Source: Phreatobacter sp.
Lineage (GTDB): Bacteria; Pseudomonadota; Alphaproteobacteria; Rhizobiales; Phreatobacteraceae
Length of the DNA stretch: 64,000 nucleotides
Direction: 5' to 3'
NCBI RefSeq assembly: GCF_027532945.1
Contig: NZ_JAPZTZ010000004.1
Location: 1-64,000, forward strand
A program made the position numbers and the translations under genes. The notes below the pieces were generated by a model that was given only the letters and a program-made list of their open reading frames with translations, did not search any database and was not told where the DNA came from. Positions within the stretch are counted from its first letter, which is position 1, and the number at the start of each line of letters is the position of its first letter. Shown here piece after piece: positions 52,597 through 60,738 of the stretch.

Positions 52597-53730
52597 TTGC
52601 AGATCGCTGAAGCAAGGTCACGGCGGGATTTTAGACGTTTCATCCGCATCCCGCGAGAACTCTATGCGGGCATGCCCGGATTTCAGCCGCCGCTCGATTT
52701 CGAGCGGGCGCAGCTGCTGGATCCCCGCTACGCGCCCTTTTTCACCCATGGCGAGGCGGCCTTCTTCATCGCCTCGGACGAGGCCGGCCAGCCGCTGGGA
52801 CGCATCTCCGCCCAGTTTGACCGGCTGACCCCGCCGGACCGCGCCCATATCGGCCATTTCGGCTGCCTCGACGCCGTCGATGATCCGGCCGTCGTCGCGG
52901 CCCTCATCGGCGCCGCCCGCGCCTGGCATGCCGCCCGCGGACGGCATCGGCTGGAGGGCCCCTTCAGTTTCTCCATCAACGAGGAGGTGGGGACCCAGAT
53001 CGAGGGCCAGGCCCATGGCGAAATGGTTCTGATGCCCTGGCACCCGCCCTATCTCGGCGCCCTGGTCGAGGCGGCGGGGCTCGTCCCGGTGAAGGATTTC
53101 CTCGCCTATGCGGTCTCCGCCGAGATCGCCTCGCAATGGACCGGCACGCGCGTCGCCCGGCTCGCCAACCAGAGCCGCGTCACCGTGCGCCACCTCGACA
53201 TGAAGAACCTCGACCGCGAGGCGGTCATCATGACCGACCTGTTCAACGCCTCGTGGAAGGACAATTGGGGCTTCATCCCCATCGCCTCCGCCGAGCTCGC
53301 GGCGCTGCTGAAGATCATCTGGCCGATCCTGAAACCCACCTATGCCGCCTTCCTGGAGGTGGAGGGCAAGCCGGCGGCCTTCACCTTCGCCATGCCCAAT
53401 GCTTTGGAACTGGTGCGCGGCTTCGGCGGCAAGCTCCTGCCGTTCAACTGGGCGCGGCTGCTCTGGCGTATCGTCACCCATGACTTCAGCTCGGGCCGCG
53501 TCACCTTGCTCGGGGTGCGGGCGGACCTGCGCGACACGCTGCTCGGCGCCAGCCTGCCCATCGTCGCCATCGCCAGCCTGATCGCCGCCAATCCGATCCG
53601 CGGCGACATCGAGATGAGCTGGATTCTCGACGACAACACCCGCATGCGCCGCATCATCGAAAGCGCCGGCGGCACCATCTCCAAGCGCTATCGCGTCTTC
53701 GCGGATCCAGTCCCTGTGGAGACGGCCTGA
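52597..53730 (+). CDS. GNAT-fold N-acyltransferase family protein, bacterial ceramide synthase candidate
   Basis: A 377-aa protein of the large GNAT-like family that begins with a pattern seen here as RRFIRIPRELYAGMPGFQPPL and FFTHGEAAFFIASDEAGQPLGRISA, and has a second GNAT half (about 220-370). The Caulobacter ceramide synthase is a GNAT protein of similar size; membership here is inferred. It would acylate the amino group of a sphingoid base. The start is a TTG at 52597, with GGGA upstream and no better ATG. It is coupled to the PgpA-like gene by TGATG. Confidence 0.75.
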   Translation: MQIAEARSRRDFRRFIRIPRELYAGMPGFQPPLDFERAQLLDPRYAPFFTHGEAAFFIASDEAGQPLGRISAQFDRLTPPDRAHIGHFGCLDAVDDPAVVAALIGAARAWHAARGRHRLEGPFSFSINEEVGTQIEGQAHGEMVLMPWHPPYLGALVEAAGLVPVKDFLAYAVSAEIASQWTGTRVARLANQSRVTVRHLDMKNLDREAVIMTDLFNASWKDNWGFIPIASAELAALLKIIWPILKPTYAAFLEVEGKPAAFTFAMPNALELVRGFGGKLLPFNWARLLWRIVTHDFSSGRVTLLGVRADLRDTLLGASLPIVAIASLIAANPIRGDIEMSWILDDNTRMRRIIESAGGTISKRYRVFADPVPVETA

Positions 53731-54236
53731 TGGCGGCGGGCGAGGACAAGGACGGTGTCGCCGTCGACGGCGCCTTCATGGTCAGGCATCCGGCGAGCCT
53801 CGTCGCCCTCGTGGGCGGTGCCGGCCTGGCGCCGGTTGCGCCCGGAACCTTCGGCGCCCTGGTCGGCCTGCCGCTTGGCCTCGCGCTGGACCAGCTGCCG
53901 CTGCCGGTGGCGCTCGCCCTCATTGCCGCCGGCTTCGTCCTCGGCATCTGGGCCTGCGGTCTCACGGCGCATCGGGCGGGCGTCCATGACCACGGCGCCA
54001 TCGTCTATGACGAGACCTGGGCCATGGCAGCGGTGGTGGTGCTGACCCCGGCAGGCTGGCCGGTGCTGCTCGCCGGCTTCGTCGCCTTCCGGTTCTTCGA
54101 CATCGTCAAGCCCTGGCCCATCGGCCTCATCGACCGGAAGGTGGCAGGCGGGCTCGGCATCATGCTGGATGACGCGGTCGCGGCAATCTACGCGGCGGCG
54201 CTGGTGACCGGCGTGGTGGTGCTGGGCGGGTTCTGA
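53730..54236 (+). CDS. PgpA family lipid-phosphate phosphatase
   Basis: A 168-aa membrane protein with all PgpA landmarks: GLAPVAPGTFGALVGLP, HDHGAIVYDE and FRFFDIVKPWPIGLIDR ... GGLGIMLDD. PgpA removes the phosphate of phosphatidylglycerol phosphate. In Bacteroides inositol-lipid clusters, as I recall, a PgpA-like protein dephosphorylates phosphatidylinositol phosphate, which fits the Ino1 and PIP-synthase genes of this window. The ATG overlaps the GNAT stop. Either role is possible; the context favours the second. Confidence 0.88.
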   Translation: MAAGEDKDGVAVDGAFMVRHPASLVALVGGAGLAPVAPGTFGALVGLPLGLALDQLPLPVALALIAAGFVLGIWACGLTAHRAGVHDHGAIVYDETWAMAAVVVLTPAGWPVLLAGFVAFRFFDIVKPWPIGLIDRKVAGGLGIMLDDAVAAIYAAALVTGVVVLGGF

Positions 54237-54243
54237 CGCGGCG

Positions 54244-54324
54244 TCACGCGCCGACGATGACCCGCATCGCCAGAAGGCCGCAGGCGAGCGCTACGGCCAC
54301 GCCAAGTCCATCGAAGAGTTGCAT
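54244..54324 (-). CDS. Single-helix small membrane protein candidate, 26 aa
   Basis: A short frame encoding MQLFDGLG followed by one hydrophobic helix (VAVALACGLLAMRVIV). GAGG lies about 8 bases before the ATG on the minus strand. The shape resembles KdpF-like small membrane proteins, but no kdp genes are present. It may be genuine or chance. Confidence 0.32.
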   Translation of the reverse strand: MQLFDGLGVAVALACGLLAMRVIVGA

Positions 54325-54480
54325 CACGCGGGACCTCGTTCAGGGTCGAAACGTAAAGCAACATCATTAACGAAGCTTGTCGCAATCAGGGCGCAACTGT
54401 TGCGCGGGCGTGGTGAGCGAACTCGAGACGAGTGGAAAGCTGCCAAGCGGATGCGAATAGCTCATATCTGATGGCGTCAT

Positions 54481-54541
54481 GAACAATCGGTGGTCAGATT
54501 CCGGTACCCGACTTTGGCACCCCGATTGTTCGAATTTCCGA
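54481..54541. repeat. Long-loop inverted repeat after the protease gene
   Basis: GAACAATCGG (54481-54490) and CCGATTGTTC (54532-54541) are exact reverse complements 41 bases apart, 21 bp beyond the stop of the serralysin-like gene. The flanks are more A+T-rich. It could be a mobile-element end or a protein-binding site; nothing recognisable lies between the arms. The rest of 54325-54561 is non-coding as far as I can see. Confidence 0.45.
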
Positions 54542-54561
54542 CGCGACAGGTTTTGCCCTTC

Positions 54562-56469
54562 TCACACAAACAGGAAGTCTGATGCTAACCACTGGTTGAT
54601 GGCGACGTTTTTGACCACCAGAACGTTTCCAGGCGACAGCGTGATGTTTGTAGACACGCCATCAGCGTTGGTGGTCATCGCAGCCTGAACGCTGGCGAAA
54701 CTGCCAAAGACCGATGTTGAGAATCTGATGACATCGGCGACCGTCGCTCCCGCTCCCTCGAAGTCCATGATGACATCATTCCCGGAGGCTGACGCGGCGA
54801 AGATGAATGTGTCATTTCCGGTTCCGCCGGTCATCGTATCGTTGCCCACTCCACCGAACAGGAAGTCATTCCCGACATCGCCAAACAGCGTGTCGTTGCC
54901 GAGTTGACCATTCAGCTCATCGGCTCCGTTTCCGCCGCGCAACAGATCATCGCCTTGCCTACCGAGCAGAATGTCGTTCCCGTCATTGCCCTGCAGTTCG
55001 TTGGCTCCGCCATCGCCTTCAAGCGTATCGTTGCCACTGCCGCCGGTCAGGTTCTCGATCGAAACATAGGTGTCCCCCAGCGCAGCCCCGGTGTTTGTCC
55101 CGGGTGCGAACAACGAAGCCGTCAACCCCGTCGTCTGCTCCGCATAACTGGCAGTGTCCGCATTGGCCCCCCCGTCCAAAACGTCTGCCTGCTGGCCGCC
55201 AGAGAGGACATCGTCTCCCGTGCCACCATAGAGCGTATCATTCCCGAGATTGCCGGAGAGGGTGTCGCTACCCTCGTTCCCGTAGATCACGTCGTTGCCC
55301 TGCCGGCCTGAAATGGTGTCATTGCCTGAGCCACCGCGCAGATCATTCGCCGCCGCGTTGCCGGTGATCGTGTCGTTGCCGCTGCCACCGATGGCATTCT
55401 CGATGAGCGAGCGGACATCGCCATTGTACTGCAGCGCGTTGAACAGGTTGCCGGTCGCGGTGCGGTTCGTTGATGTCTCGACGATGGCGAGCTGCGATGT
55501 CGACAAGGTAGATTTGCCACCGGGAGAGAGATCGACAACGAGGTTGGTCGTATAGTTCGAGAAGTCATATGTATCGATGCCGCCACCGTCCCAGATGGTG
55601 CGATAGATGCGGTTCGCGTTGGGTACGTCACCACCGACGCCGTCGATGAACATCTGTCCGGTCGTCGTCGAGAAGCTATAGACCGTGTTACCGCTGTTGG
55701 TGTTGAAGTTGGCCCCGTACATCGCCTGCAGCGCAGCGATGTCGTACATCATCAGGGACTGCGCCCTGCCGGCGGTCTCGCCAACAACACCAGAGGTCGC
55801 CGATCCCTCGTAGCGACGATATGTCATGAGGGAATAGTCCTCGAAGTCCAGACCAGTCGGCATAGCCGTGGCACCGGGCCCTCCTGCCTCGTGACCATGC
55901 TTGAGGCCTACAGCGTGGCCAAGTTCATGCAGGACCAGCCTGTAGGTGCCGCGCCCGAGCAGGGCGGTGTCGCCGACATCGCTCGTTGAACTCGAGAACC
56001 AGATATCTCCCGCGCGCAGTGATGAACCAGGATAGTAGCCGTAGCCGTTGAACCCGGTGCCGCTGCCTGTTCCCAGTCCACTCGTCCGTCCAACGCTGAT
56101 GTCGGAGGCATCAGATGAGCCGACCTGCGTGAAGGCCAGGCCGCTCACAGCCGAGAACTCGCCGAGCGCCTTGGTCACCATGGCCTGGAAGCTGGCAGAC
56201 ACCGCAACAAAGCCGCTGATGAAGTCGGCATAGCCCCCATAGGTCGAGAAGGTCCCATAATAGGAGGAAAGCGTTGGAAAGTTATAGGTGATCGGCGTGC
56301 CGTTCCACTTCACACCAGACAACAGGCCATCGATGCCGAGGTTGCCGGTCGCACCTTGGCTCGTACCCCCTGCTTCCACAGGGTCTGCGCTAAAGCCTGC
56401 TCCGAGCCCGTCATGAAGGAAACTGGAGCGGGTGATGGTGCTTACTGAAGAAGAGCAAGCGATGCACAT
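54562..56469 (-). CDS. Serralysin-like M10 metalloprotease with RTX repeats
   Basis: A 635-aa secreted zinc protease. HELGHAVGLKH (181-191) is the zinc site and SLMTY (213-217) the Met-turn. From about 370 to 620 glycine/aspartate nonapeptides (GGSGNDT, GNDGNDIL type) form calcium-binding RTX beta-rolls. The absence of a signal peptide and the C-terminal FLFV-type hydrophobic end fit type I secretion, but no ABC/MFP secretion genes are near. The start at 56469 has AAGGAT upstream. The composition is more A+T-rich than its neighbours, so it was probably acquired. Confidence 0.9.
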   Translation of the reverse strand: MCIACSSSVSTITRSSFLHDGLGAGFSADPVEAGGTSQGATGNLGIDGLLSGVKWNGTPITYNFPTLSSYYGTFSTYGGYADFISGFVAVSASFQAMVTKALGEFSAVSGLAFTQVGSSDASDISVGRTSGLGTGSGTGFNGYGYYPGSSLRAGDIWFSSSTSDVGDTALLGRGTYRLVLHELGHAVGLKHGHEAGGPGATAMPTGLDFEDYSLMTYRRYEGSATSGVVGETAGRAQSLMMYDIAALQAMYGANFNTNSGNTVYSFSTTTGQMFIDGVGGDVPNANRIYRTIWDGGGIDTYDFSNYTTNLVVDLSPGGKSTLSTSQLAIVETSTNRTATGNLFNALQYNGDVRSLIENAIGGSGNDTITGNAAANDLRGGSGNDTISGRQGNDVIYGNEGSDTLSGNLGNDTLYGGTGDDVLSGGQQADVLDGGANADTASYAEQTTGLTASLFAPGTNTGAALGDTYVSIENLTGGSGNDTLEGDGGANELQGNDGNDILLGRQGDDLLRGGNGADELNGQLGNDTLFGDVGNDFLFGGVGNDTMTGGTGNDTFIFAASASGNDVIMDFEGAGATVADVIRFSTSVFGSFASVQAAMTTNADGVSTNITLSPGNVLVVKNVAINQWLASDFLFV

Positions 56470-56618
56470 GTCTCTATCCTTGCGGCTCTCTCTGCTCGTT
56501 ACGCTGGCATTACGGGGAAGTGAATGCAACGTTAATTGTTGAACGTTACGTCAGGATAAATCCGCAGCGGCAGGCGTAGCTCATTGTCTGGAATGACTTG
56601 ATGTAGCGAGTTCTTTCC

Positions 56619-56634
56619 GGTTTGCCGGCAAACC
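56619..56634. repeat. 16-bp perfect palindrome
   Basis: GGTTTGCCGGCAAACC is a perfect palindrome without a loop, between the stop of the LptB-like gene and the upstream region of the protease gene. It may be a regulator site for the protease gene or a weak end-of-transcript hairpin. No T-run is present. Confidence 0.45.
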
Positions 56635-56686
56635 GCCGGTTGCAGATCCGCACGAACCCGGGGGAGGGGGCGCCACGCCCGCAGGC

Positions 56687-57403
56687 CTAGAGCACGAAAT
56701 CAGTGCCGAGATACACCGCCCGCACCCGCGGGTCGGCCACGATGCGCTCCACCGCGCCCGAGGCGAGGATCAGCCCGCCATCGAGGATATAGGCGCGATC
56801 GACGAGGCTCAGCGTCTCGCGCACATTGTGGTCGGTGATGAGCACGCCGATGCCGCGTCCCGCGAGCTTGCGCACCAGCAGGCGAACCTCGGTCACGGCG
56901 ATGGGATCGACGCCGGCGAAGGGCTCGTCCAGCAGGATGAAGGAGGGATCGCTCGCCAGGGTGCGGGCGATTTCGAGCCGCCGCCGCTCGCCGCCCGACA
57001 GCGCCCCGGCCTTGGAGCGGCGCACATGGGTGATGCCGAATTCCTCGAGCAACTCGTCGACGCGCTCTTTAAGCGCCCGCCGCTCCGCGATGACCGATTC
57101 CAGCACGATGAGGATGTTCTCCTCCACCGAGGCGCCGCGGAAGATCGACGCCTCCTGCGGCAGGTAGCCGAGCCCCAGCCGCGCGCGCATGAACAGCGGC
57201 AGCCGCGTGATGTTCTTGTCGTCCAGCATGACGACGCCGGAATCGGGCACCTGCATGCCCGCGATCATCGAGAAGGTGGTGGTCTTGCCGGCGCCGTTCG
57301 GGCCGAGCAGGCCGACGACCTCGCCGCGCCGCAGCGCGAGATCGACGCCGCGCACCGTCGGGCGTCCCATATGCGCCTTGGCGAGGCGGCGGGCGATCAG
57401 CAT
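56687..57403 (-). CDS. lptB: LptB-type ABC ATPase
   Basis: A 238-aa ATPase. Walker A GPNGAGKTT is at 34-42, LSGGE at 135-139, LLDEP at 157-161, and the LptB hallmarks YLPQEASIFRG ... VEENI and GVDPIAV are present. LptB drives LptF/LptG. The canonical gene of this group normally sits with lptA and rpoN; here it sits between a protease gene and ino1, so it may be a second copy serving the LptF/LptG-like pair at 50074-52490. It lies 52 bp downstream of ino1 on the same strand. Confidence 0.88.
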   Translation of the reverse strand: MLIARRLAKAHMGRPTVRGVDLALRRGEVVGLLGPNGAGKTTTFSMIAGMQVPDSGVVMLDDKNITRLPLFMRARLGLGYLPQEASIFRGASVEENILIVLESVIAERRALKERVDELLEEFGITHVRRSKAGALSGGERRRLEIARTLASDPSFILLDEPFAGVDPIAVTEVRLLVRKLAGRGIGVLITDHNVRETLSLVDRAYILDGGLILASGAVERIVADPRVRAVYLGTDFVL

Positions 57404-57455
57404 GGGCCCGGTGTCCCGGTCTCCGGTTGGGCCGGGGCTGAACCGCCGGGGGCGA

Positions 57456-58535
57456 TCAGCCGCGCCCTTCGATGAAGGCGATGGTCCGGTCGCGCGCTTC
57501 CAGGTCGGTGTACTGCTGGGGCGGCGACTTCATGAAATAGCTGGACGGCCCGCCGATGGGCCCACCGATCTTGCGGTCGAGGGCGAGACGGCAGCAGCGC
57601 ACGGCATCGATCACCACGCCAGCGGAATTGGGGCTGTCCCAGACCTCGAGCTTCAGCTCCATGTTCAGCGGAACGCCGCCGAAGCCGGTGCCCTCGAGGC
57701 GGATATAGGCCATCTTGCGGTCGTCCAGGAACGGCACGAAGTCGCTCGGCCCGATATGGATGTTCTCGGCGGCGATCGGCACGTCGATCTGGCTGGAGAC
57801 GGCCTGGGTCTTCGACTTCTTCTTCGACGACAGGCGCTCGCGCTCCAGCATGTTGAGGAAGTCGGTATTGCCGCCGAAATTGAGCTGGTAGGTCCGCTCG
57901 ATCTTGACGCCGCGGTCCTCGTAGAGACGGGCGAGCACGCGATGGACGATGGTGGCGCCGACCTGGCTCTTGATGTCGTCGCCGACGATGGGCAGGCCCT
58001 TCTCGGTGAAGCGCTTCGCCCAGTCGGGGTTGGAGGCGATGAAGACGGGCACGCAGTTGATGAAGCCGCAGCCGGCCTCGAGCGCGCGCTCGGCATAGAA
58101 CTCGCAGGCCTTCTGCGAACCGACCGGCAGGTAGCAGATGATGACCTCGGCGCGGGCCGCCTTCAGCACGGCGGTGACGTCGGCCGGCGCGTCCTTCGAT
58201 TCGGTGACGACGCCGACGAGATGCTTGCCGATGCCGTCGAGGGTCGGGCCGCGCTGCACGGTCACGCCGGTCGGCGGTACCTTGGCGAACTGGATCGTAT
58301 TGTTCGGCTTCGCCAGGATCGCATCGGCCACGTCCTGGCCGACCTTGCGGCTGTCGATGTCGAAGGCGGCGACGATCTCGACGTCGCGGATATGGTAGGG
58401 ACCGACCTCGACATTCATGAGGCCCGGGATCGATTCACCCGGCTTGGCGTCCTTGTAATAATGCAGACCCTGGACGAAGGACGCGGCGCAATTGCCGACA
58501 CCGACGATGGCAACACGAATGGCAGACCGTGACAC
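57456..58535 (-). CDS. ino1: Inositol-3-phosphate synthase
   Basis: A 359-aa NAD-dependent enzyme that converts glucose 6-phosphate to myo-inositol 3-phosphate. The N-terminal nucleotide loop is [14 protein letters not shown], and the catalytic middle includes [12 protein letters not shown] and [11 protein letters not shown], with KSKTQAV containing conserved lysines. The form is the short bacterial/actinobacterial type. The start is a GTG at 58535 with TGGAGA upstream. It supplies the inositol phosphate used by the PIP-synthase gene at 63472, and it is divergent from the reductase at 58621. Confidence 0.93.
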   Translation of the reverse strand: MSRSAIRVAIVGVGNCAASFVQGLHYYKDAKPGESIPGLMNVEVGPYHIRDVEIVAAFDIDSRKVGQDVADAILAKPNNTIQFAKVPPTGVTVQRGPTLDGIGKHLVGVVTESKDAPADVTAVLKAARAEVIICYLPVGSQKACEFYAERALEAGCGFINCVPVFIASNPDWAKRFTEKGLPIVGDDIKSQVGATIVHRVLARLYEDRGVKIERTYQLNFGGNTDFLNMLERERLSSKKKSKTQAVSSQIDVPIAAENIHIGPSDFVPFLDDRKMAYIRLEGTGFGGVPLNMELKLEVWDSPNSAGVVIDAVRCCRLALDRKIGGPIGGPSSYFMKSPPQQYTDLEARDRTIAFIEGRG

Positions 58536-58620
58536 GAAACATCTCCAGGCGCTGTGGCCGAATGTCGCCGGCTGCGCGGCGCCCCTTATACTTCATTGTT
58601 TCGTCATTTGAAGACCTTCC

Positions 58621-59595
58621 GTGATCGTCGTCACCGGCGCAGCCGGGCTCCTTGGTAACAGCGTGTTGCGCCTTGCGGTGGCGCGTGATCTTCCCGCTCG
58701 TGGCTGGGTGAGAAGCCAGGCGTCGCTCGCCGCTCTCGACGGCCTCGCCGACGATCCCATCATCGCCGACATCGCTTCTCAACCGATTGAAAAAGCGTTG
58801 GAAAACGTCTCGACCGTGATCCATTGCGCCGCCCGCGTCGGCATCGGCCGCAGCGCCGCCGAGGCCTTCGGGCGCGACAATGTCCTGGCCACCGAGCGGC
58901 TGGCGCAGGCCTGCCGCGCCGGTGGACAAAGGCTCATTTTCGTATCGACAGTCGATACGTTGCGCTGGGGGACACCGTCCGATCCGGGGGATGAGGCCGC
59001 TCCGACAGAGCCCACACGTGATACCACCTATGCCGCCTCGAAGCGCCGTGCCGAGGCCGTCGTCGCTGCCGAGATGGCACTGGGGCTCGACGCCGTCATC
59101 GTCCATCCGGCCTTTCTCATCGGCCCCTGGGACTGGAAGCCCTCTTCCGGGCAGATGCTGCTGGCGGCGGTGCGCGGACCCCTCGCCATCGCCCCACCCG
59201 GGGGCAACGACTTCTGCCATGCCGGTGCCGTCGCCGGGACGTTGCTCGACCTCGCCTGCGCACCCGCACGGCCGCCATCCGACCGCTACATCCTCTCCGG
59301 CGAGCCCATGACCTATGCGCAGGCCTTCCGGCTGATGAGGCGCGTTGCCGGCCGCACCCCCTTTGTCATCACGGCCCCGGCGCCTCTCGTGAGGGCTGCG
59401 GGCCTCGCCGGCGATGCGGTCGCGGCGCTGACCGGCCGCGAGCCGGTGGTCAATTCCGCTGCCGCGGACGCCGCCTGCCGTCCCCACCACTTCACCAGCG
59501 CCCGCGCCATGGCCGAGATCGGCTATCGGCCGCGACCGGCGGAGGAGGCCATCCGCGATGCGTGGACATGGTTCCGCGAACGCGGCTATGCGTGA
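58621..59595 (+). CDS. NAD-dependent epimerase/dehydratase family protein (CerR-like)
   Basis: A 324-aa extended SDR. GAAGLLG (6-12) binds the cofactor, and Y137/K141 in TTYAASK are catalytic. It resembles hydroxysteroid or flavonoid-type reductases of lipids. The Caulobacter 3-ketosphinganine reductase CerR belongs to this family, which makes this protein a candidate for that step alongside the SDR at 43918. The start is GTG at 58621. The glycosyltransferase gene follows 36 bp downstream. Confidence 0.82.
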   Translation: MIVVTGAAGLLGNSVLRLAVARDLPARGWVRSQASLAALDGLADDPIIADIASQPIEKALENVSTVIHCAARVGIGRSAAEAFGRDNVLATERLAQACRAGGQRLIFVSTVDTLRWGTPSDPGDEAAPTEPTRDTTYAASKRRAEAVVAAEMALGLDAVIVHPAFLIGPWDWKPSSGQMLLAAVRGPLAIAPPGGNDFCHAGAVAGTLLDLACAPARPPSDRYILSGEPMTYAQAFRLMRRVAGRTPFVITAPAPLVRAAGLAGDAVAALTGREPVVNSAAADAACRPHHFTSARAMAEIGYRPRPAEEAIRDAWTWFRERGYA

Positions 59596-59631
59596 CCGCC
59601 GCGGACCCCCGGTTCGTGCGAAAGGACTGCC

Positions 59632-60738
59632 GTGAAGATTGCCCTCGTCAGCGACTGGTTCGTGCCCCGCCTCGGCGGCATCGAATTGCAGATGCGCGAC
59701 CTCGCCTTGGCACTGATGGCGCGGGGCCATGAGGTCCGGGTGATCTGCGGCGTGCCCGGTGAGCCCGAGGTCGACGGCATCCCCGTCGAGCGGCTGCCCG
59801 GCTTCCGCCTGCCGGGCTTCGGCATCGCCGTGACGCCCGGCGTCTGCGCCGCCCTGCGCGCCGCCATCGATGGCGGTGGCTACGACGTCGTCCATGTCCA
59901 TTGCGGCAATGTCGCCCCCATCGCCCACCATGCGGTCCAGCACTGCATCCGCCGGCGCATCCCTGCGGTCGCGACCTTCCACTCCGTGCTGAAATACTAT
60001 GACCTGCCGCTGCTCCTGCTGGACGCGCTGCACGGCTATGCCCGCGCGGCCGTGCGCTACACCGCCGTGTCGACGGTGGCTGGCGCGGCGCTCCGGCCGC
60101 TGCTCAAGGACCGCGACGTAGTGGCGATCCCCAACGGCATTGATCTCGCCTGGTGGCACCGGCCCGAGGCGGCAGCCCCAGCCGGCGACACCGTCGAATT
60201 CTTCTCGGTGACGCGGCTGCAGAAGCGCAAGCGCGCGCGCTGGCTGGTGCGCGCCTTTGCCGAGGCGGTGAAGGACCTGCCGCCCCAGGCGGCGCGGCTG
60301 ACCATTGTCGGCGATGGCGACGAGCGCCGCGCCATTGCCGGCATCATCGCCCGGGCGGGGATGGAGGACCGCATCATCCTCGCCGGCCGCGAGGAGCGGG
60401 AGGCGATCCGCGATCGCCTCCATGCCGCCGATGTGTTCCTGCTCGCCTCGCGGCTCGAGGCCTTCGGCATCGCCGCGCTGGAGGCCCGCGCCGCCGGCCT
60501 GCCGGTGGTGACCATGGCGCAGTCCGGCGCGCGCGACTTCCTCGTCGATGGCCATGATGCGCTGCTGGTGGAGGATGACGTGGCCCTGGCCGCCGCCATC
60601 CGCCGGCTGGTGGTGGAGCCGGCCCTGCGACAGGCGCTGAGGGCCGCGTCCTCTCGATCACCCGCTGGCGTCGATTGGGCCGATGTCGCTCCGCGCTACG
60701 AGGACGAATATCGGGCGGCCATCGCCGCCGTCGCTTAA
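59632..60738 (+). CDS. Glycosyltransferase family 4 (PimA-like)
   Basis: A 368-aa GT-B glycosyltransferase. SDWFVPRLGGIELQMRDLA opens the acceptor domain, IPNGID lies at the hinge, and ASRLEAFGIAALEARA is the donor E-x7-E region. This layout resembles PimA and other lipid glycosyltransferases that act on the cytoplasmic face of the membrane. The start is GTG at 59632. In this neighbourhood a phosphoinositol-lipid acceptor is plausible, but the donor and acceptor are not shown by sequence. Its end overlaps the convergent UPF0104 gene by 4 bp. Confidence 0.88.
   Translation: MKIALVSDWFVPRLGGIELQMRDLALALMARGHEVRVICGVPGEPEVDGIPVERLPGFRLPGFGIAVTPGVCAALRAAIDGGGYDVVHVHCGNVAPIAHHAVQHCIRRRIPAVATFHSVLKYYDLPLLLLDALHGYARAAVRYTAVSTVAGAALRPLLKDRDVVAIPNGIDLAWWHRPEAAAPAGDTVEFFSVTRLQKRKRARWLVRAFAEAVKDLPPQAARLTIVGDGDERRAIAGIIARAGMEDRIILAGREEREAIRDRLHAADVFLLASRLEAFGIAALEARAAGLPVVTMAQSGARDFLVDGHDALLVEDDVALAAAIRRLVVEPALRQALRAASSRSPAGVDWADVAPRYEDEYRAAIAAVA

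Noticed and set aside
54900-55600. Repeated DNA in this stretch as a tandem repeat or CRISPR-like array
   Set aside because: The repetition comes from RTX nonapeptides in the protease gene; unit lengths and spacers do not suit CRISPR.
50074-57403. A canonical LPS-export operon
   Set aside because: lptA, lptC, lptD and rpoN are absent and the ATPase lies about 4 kb beyond the permeases, so I report the set as a possible paralogue and not as the standard operon.
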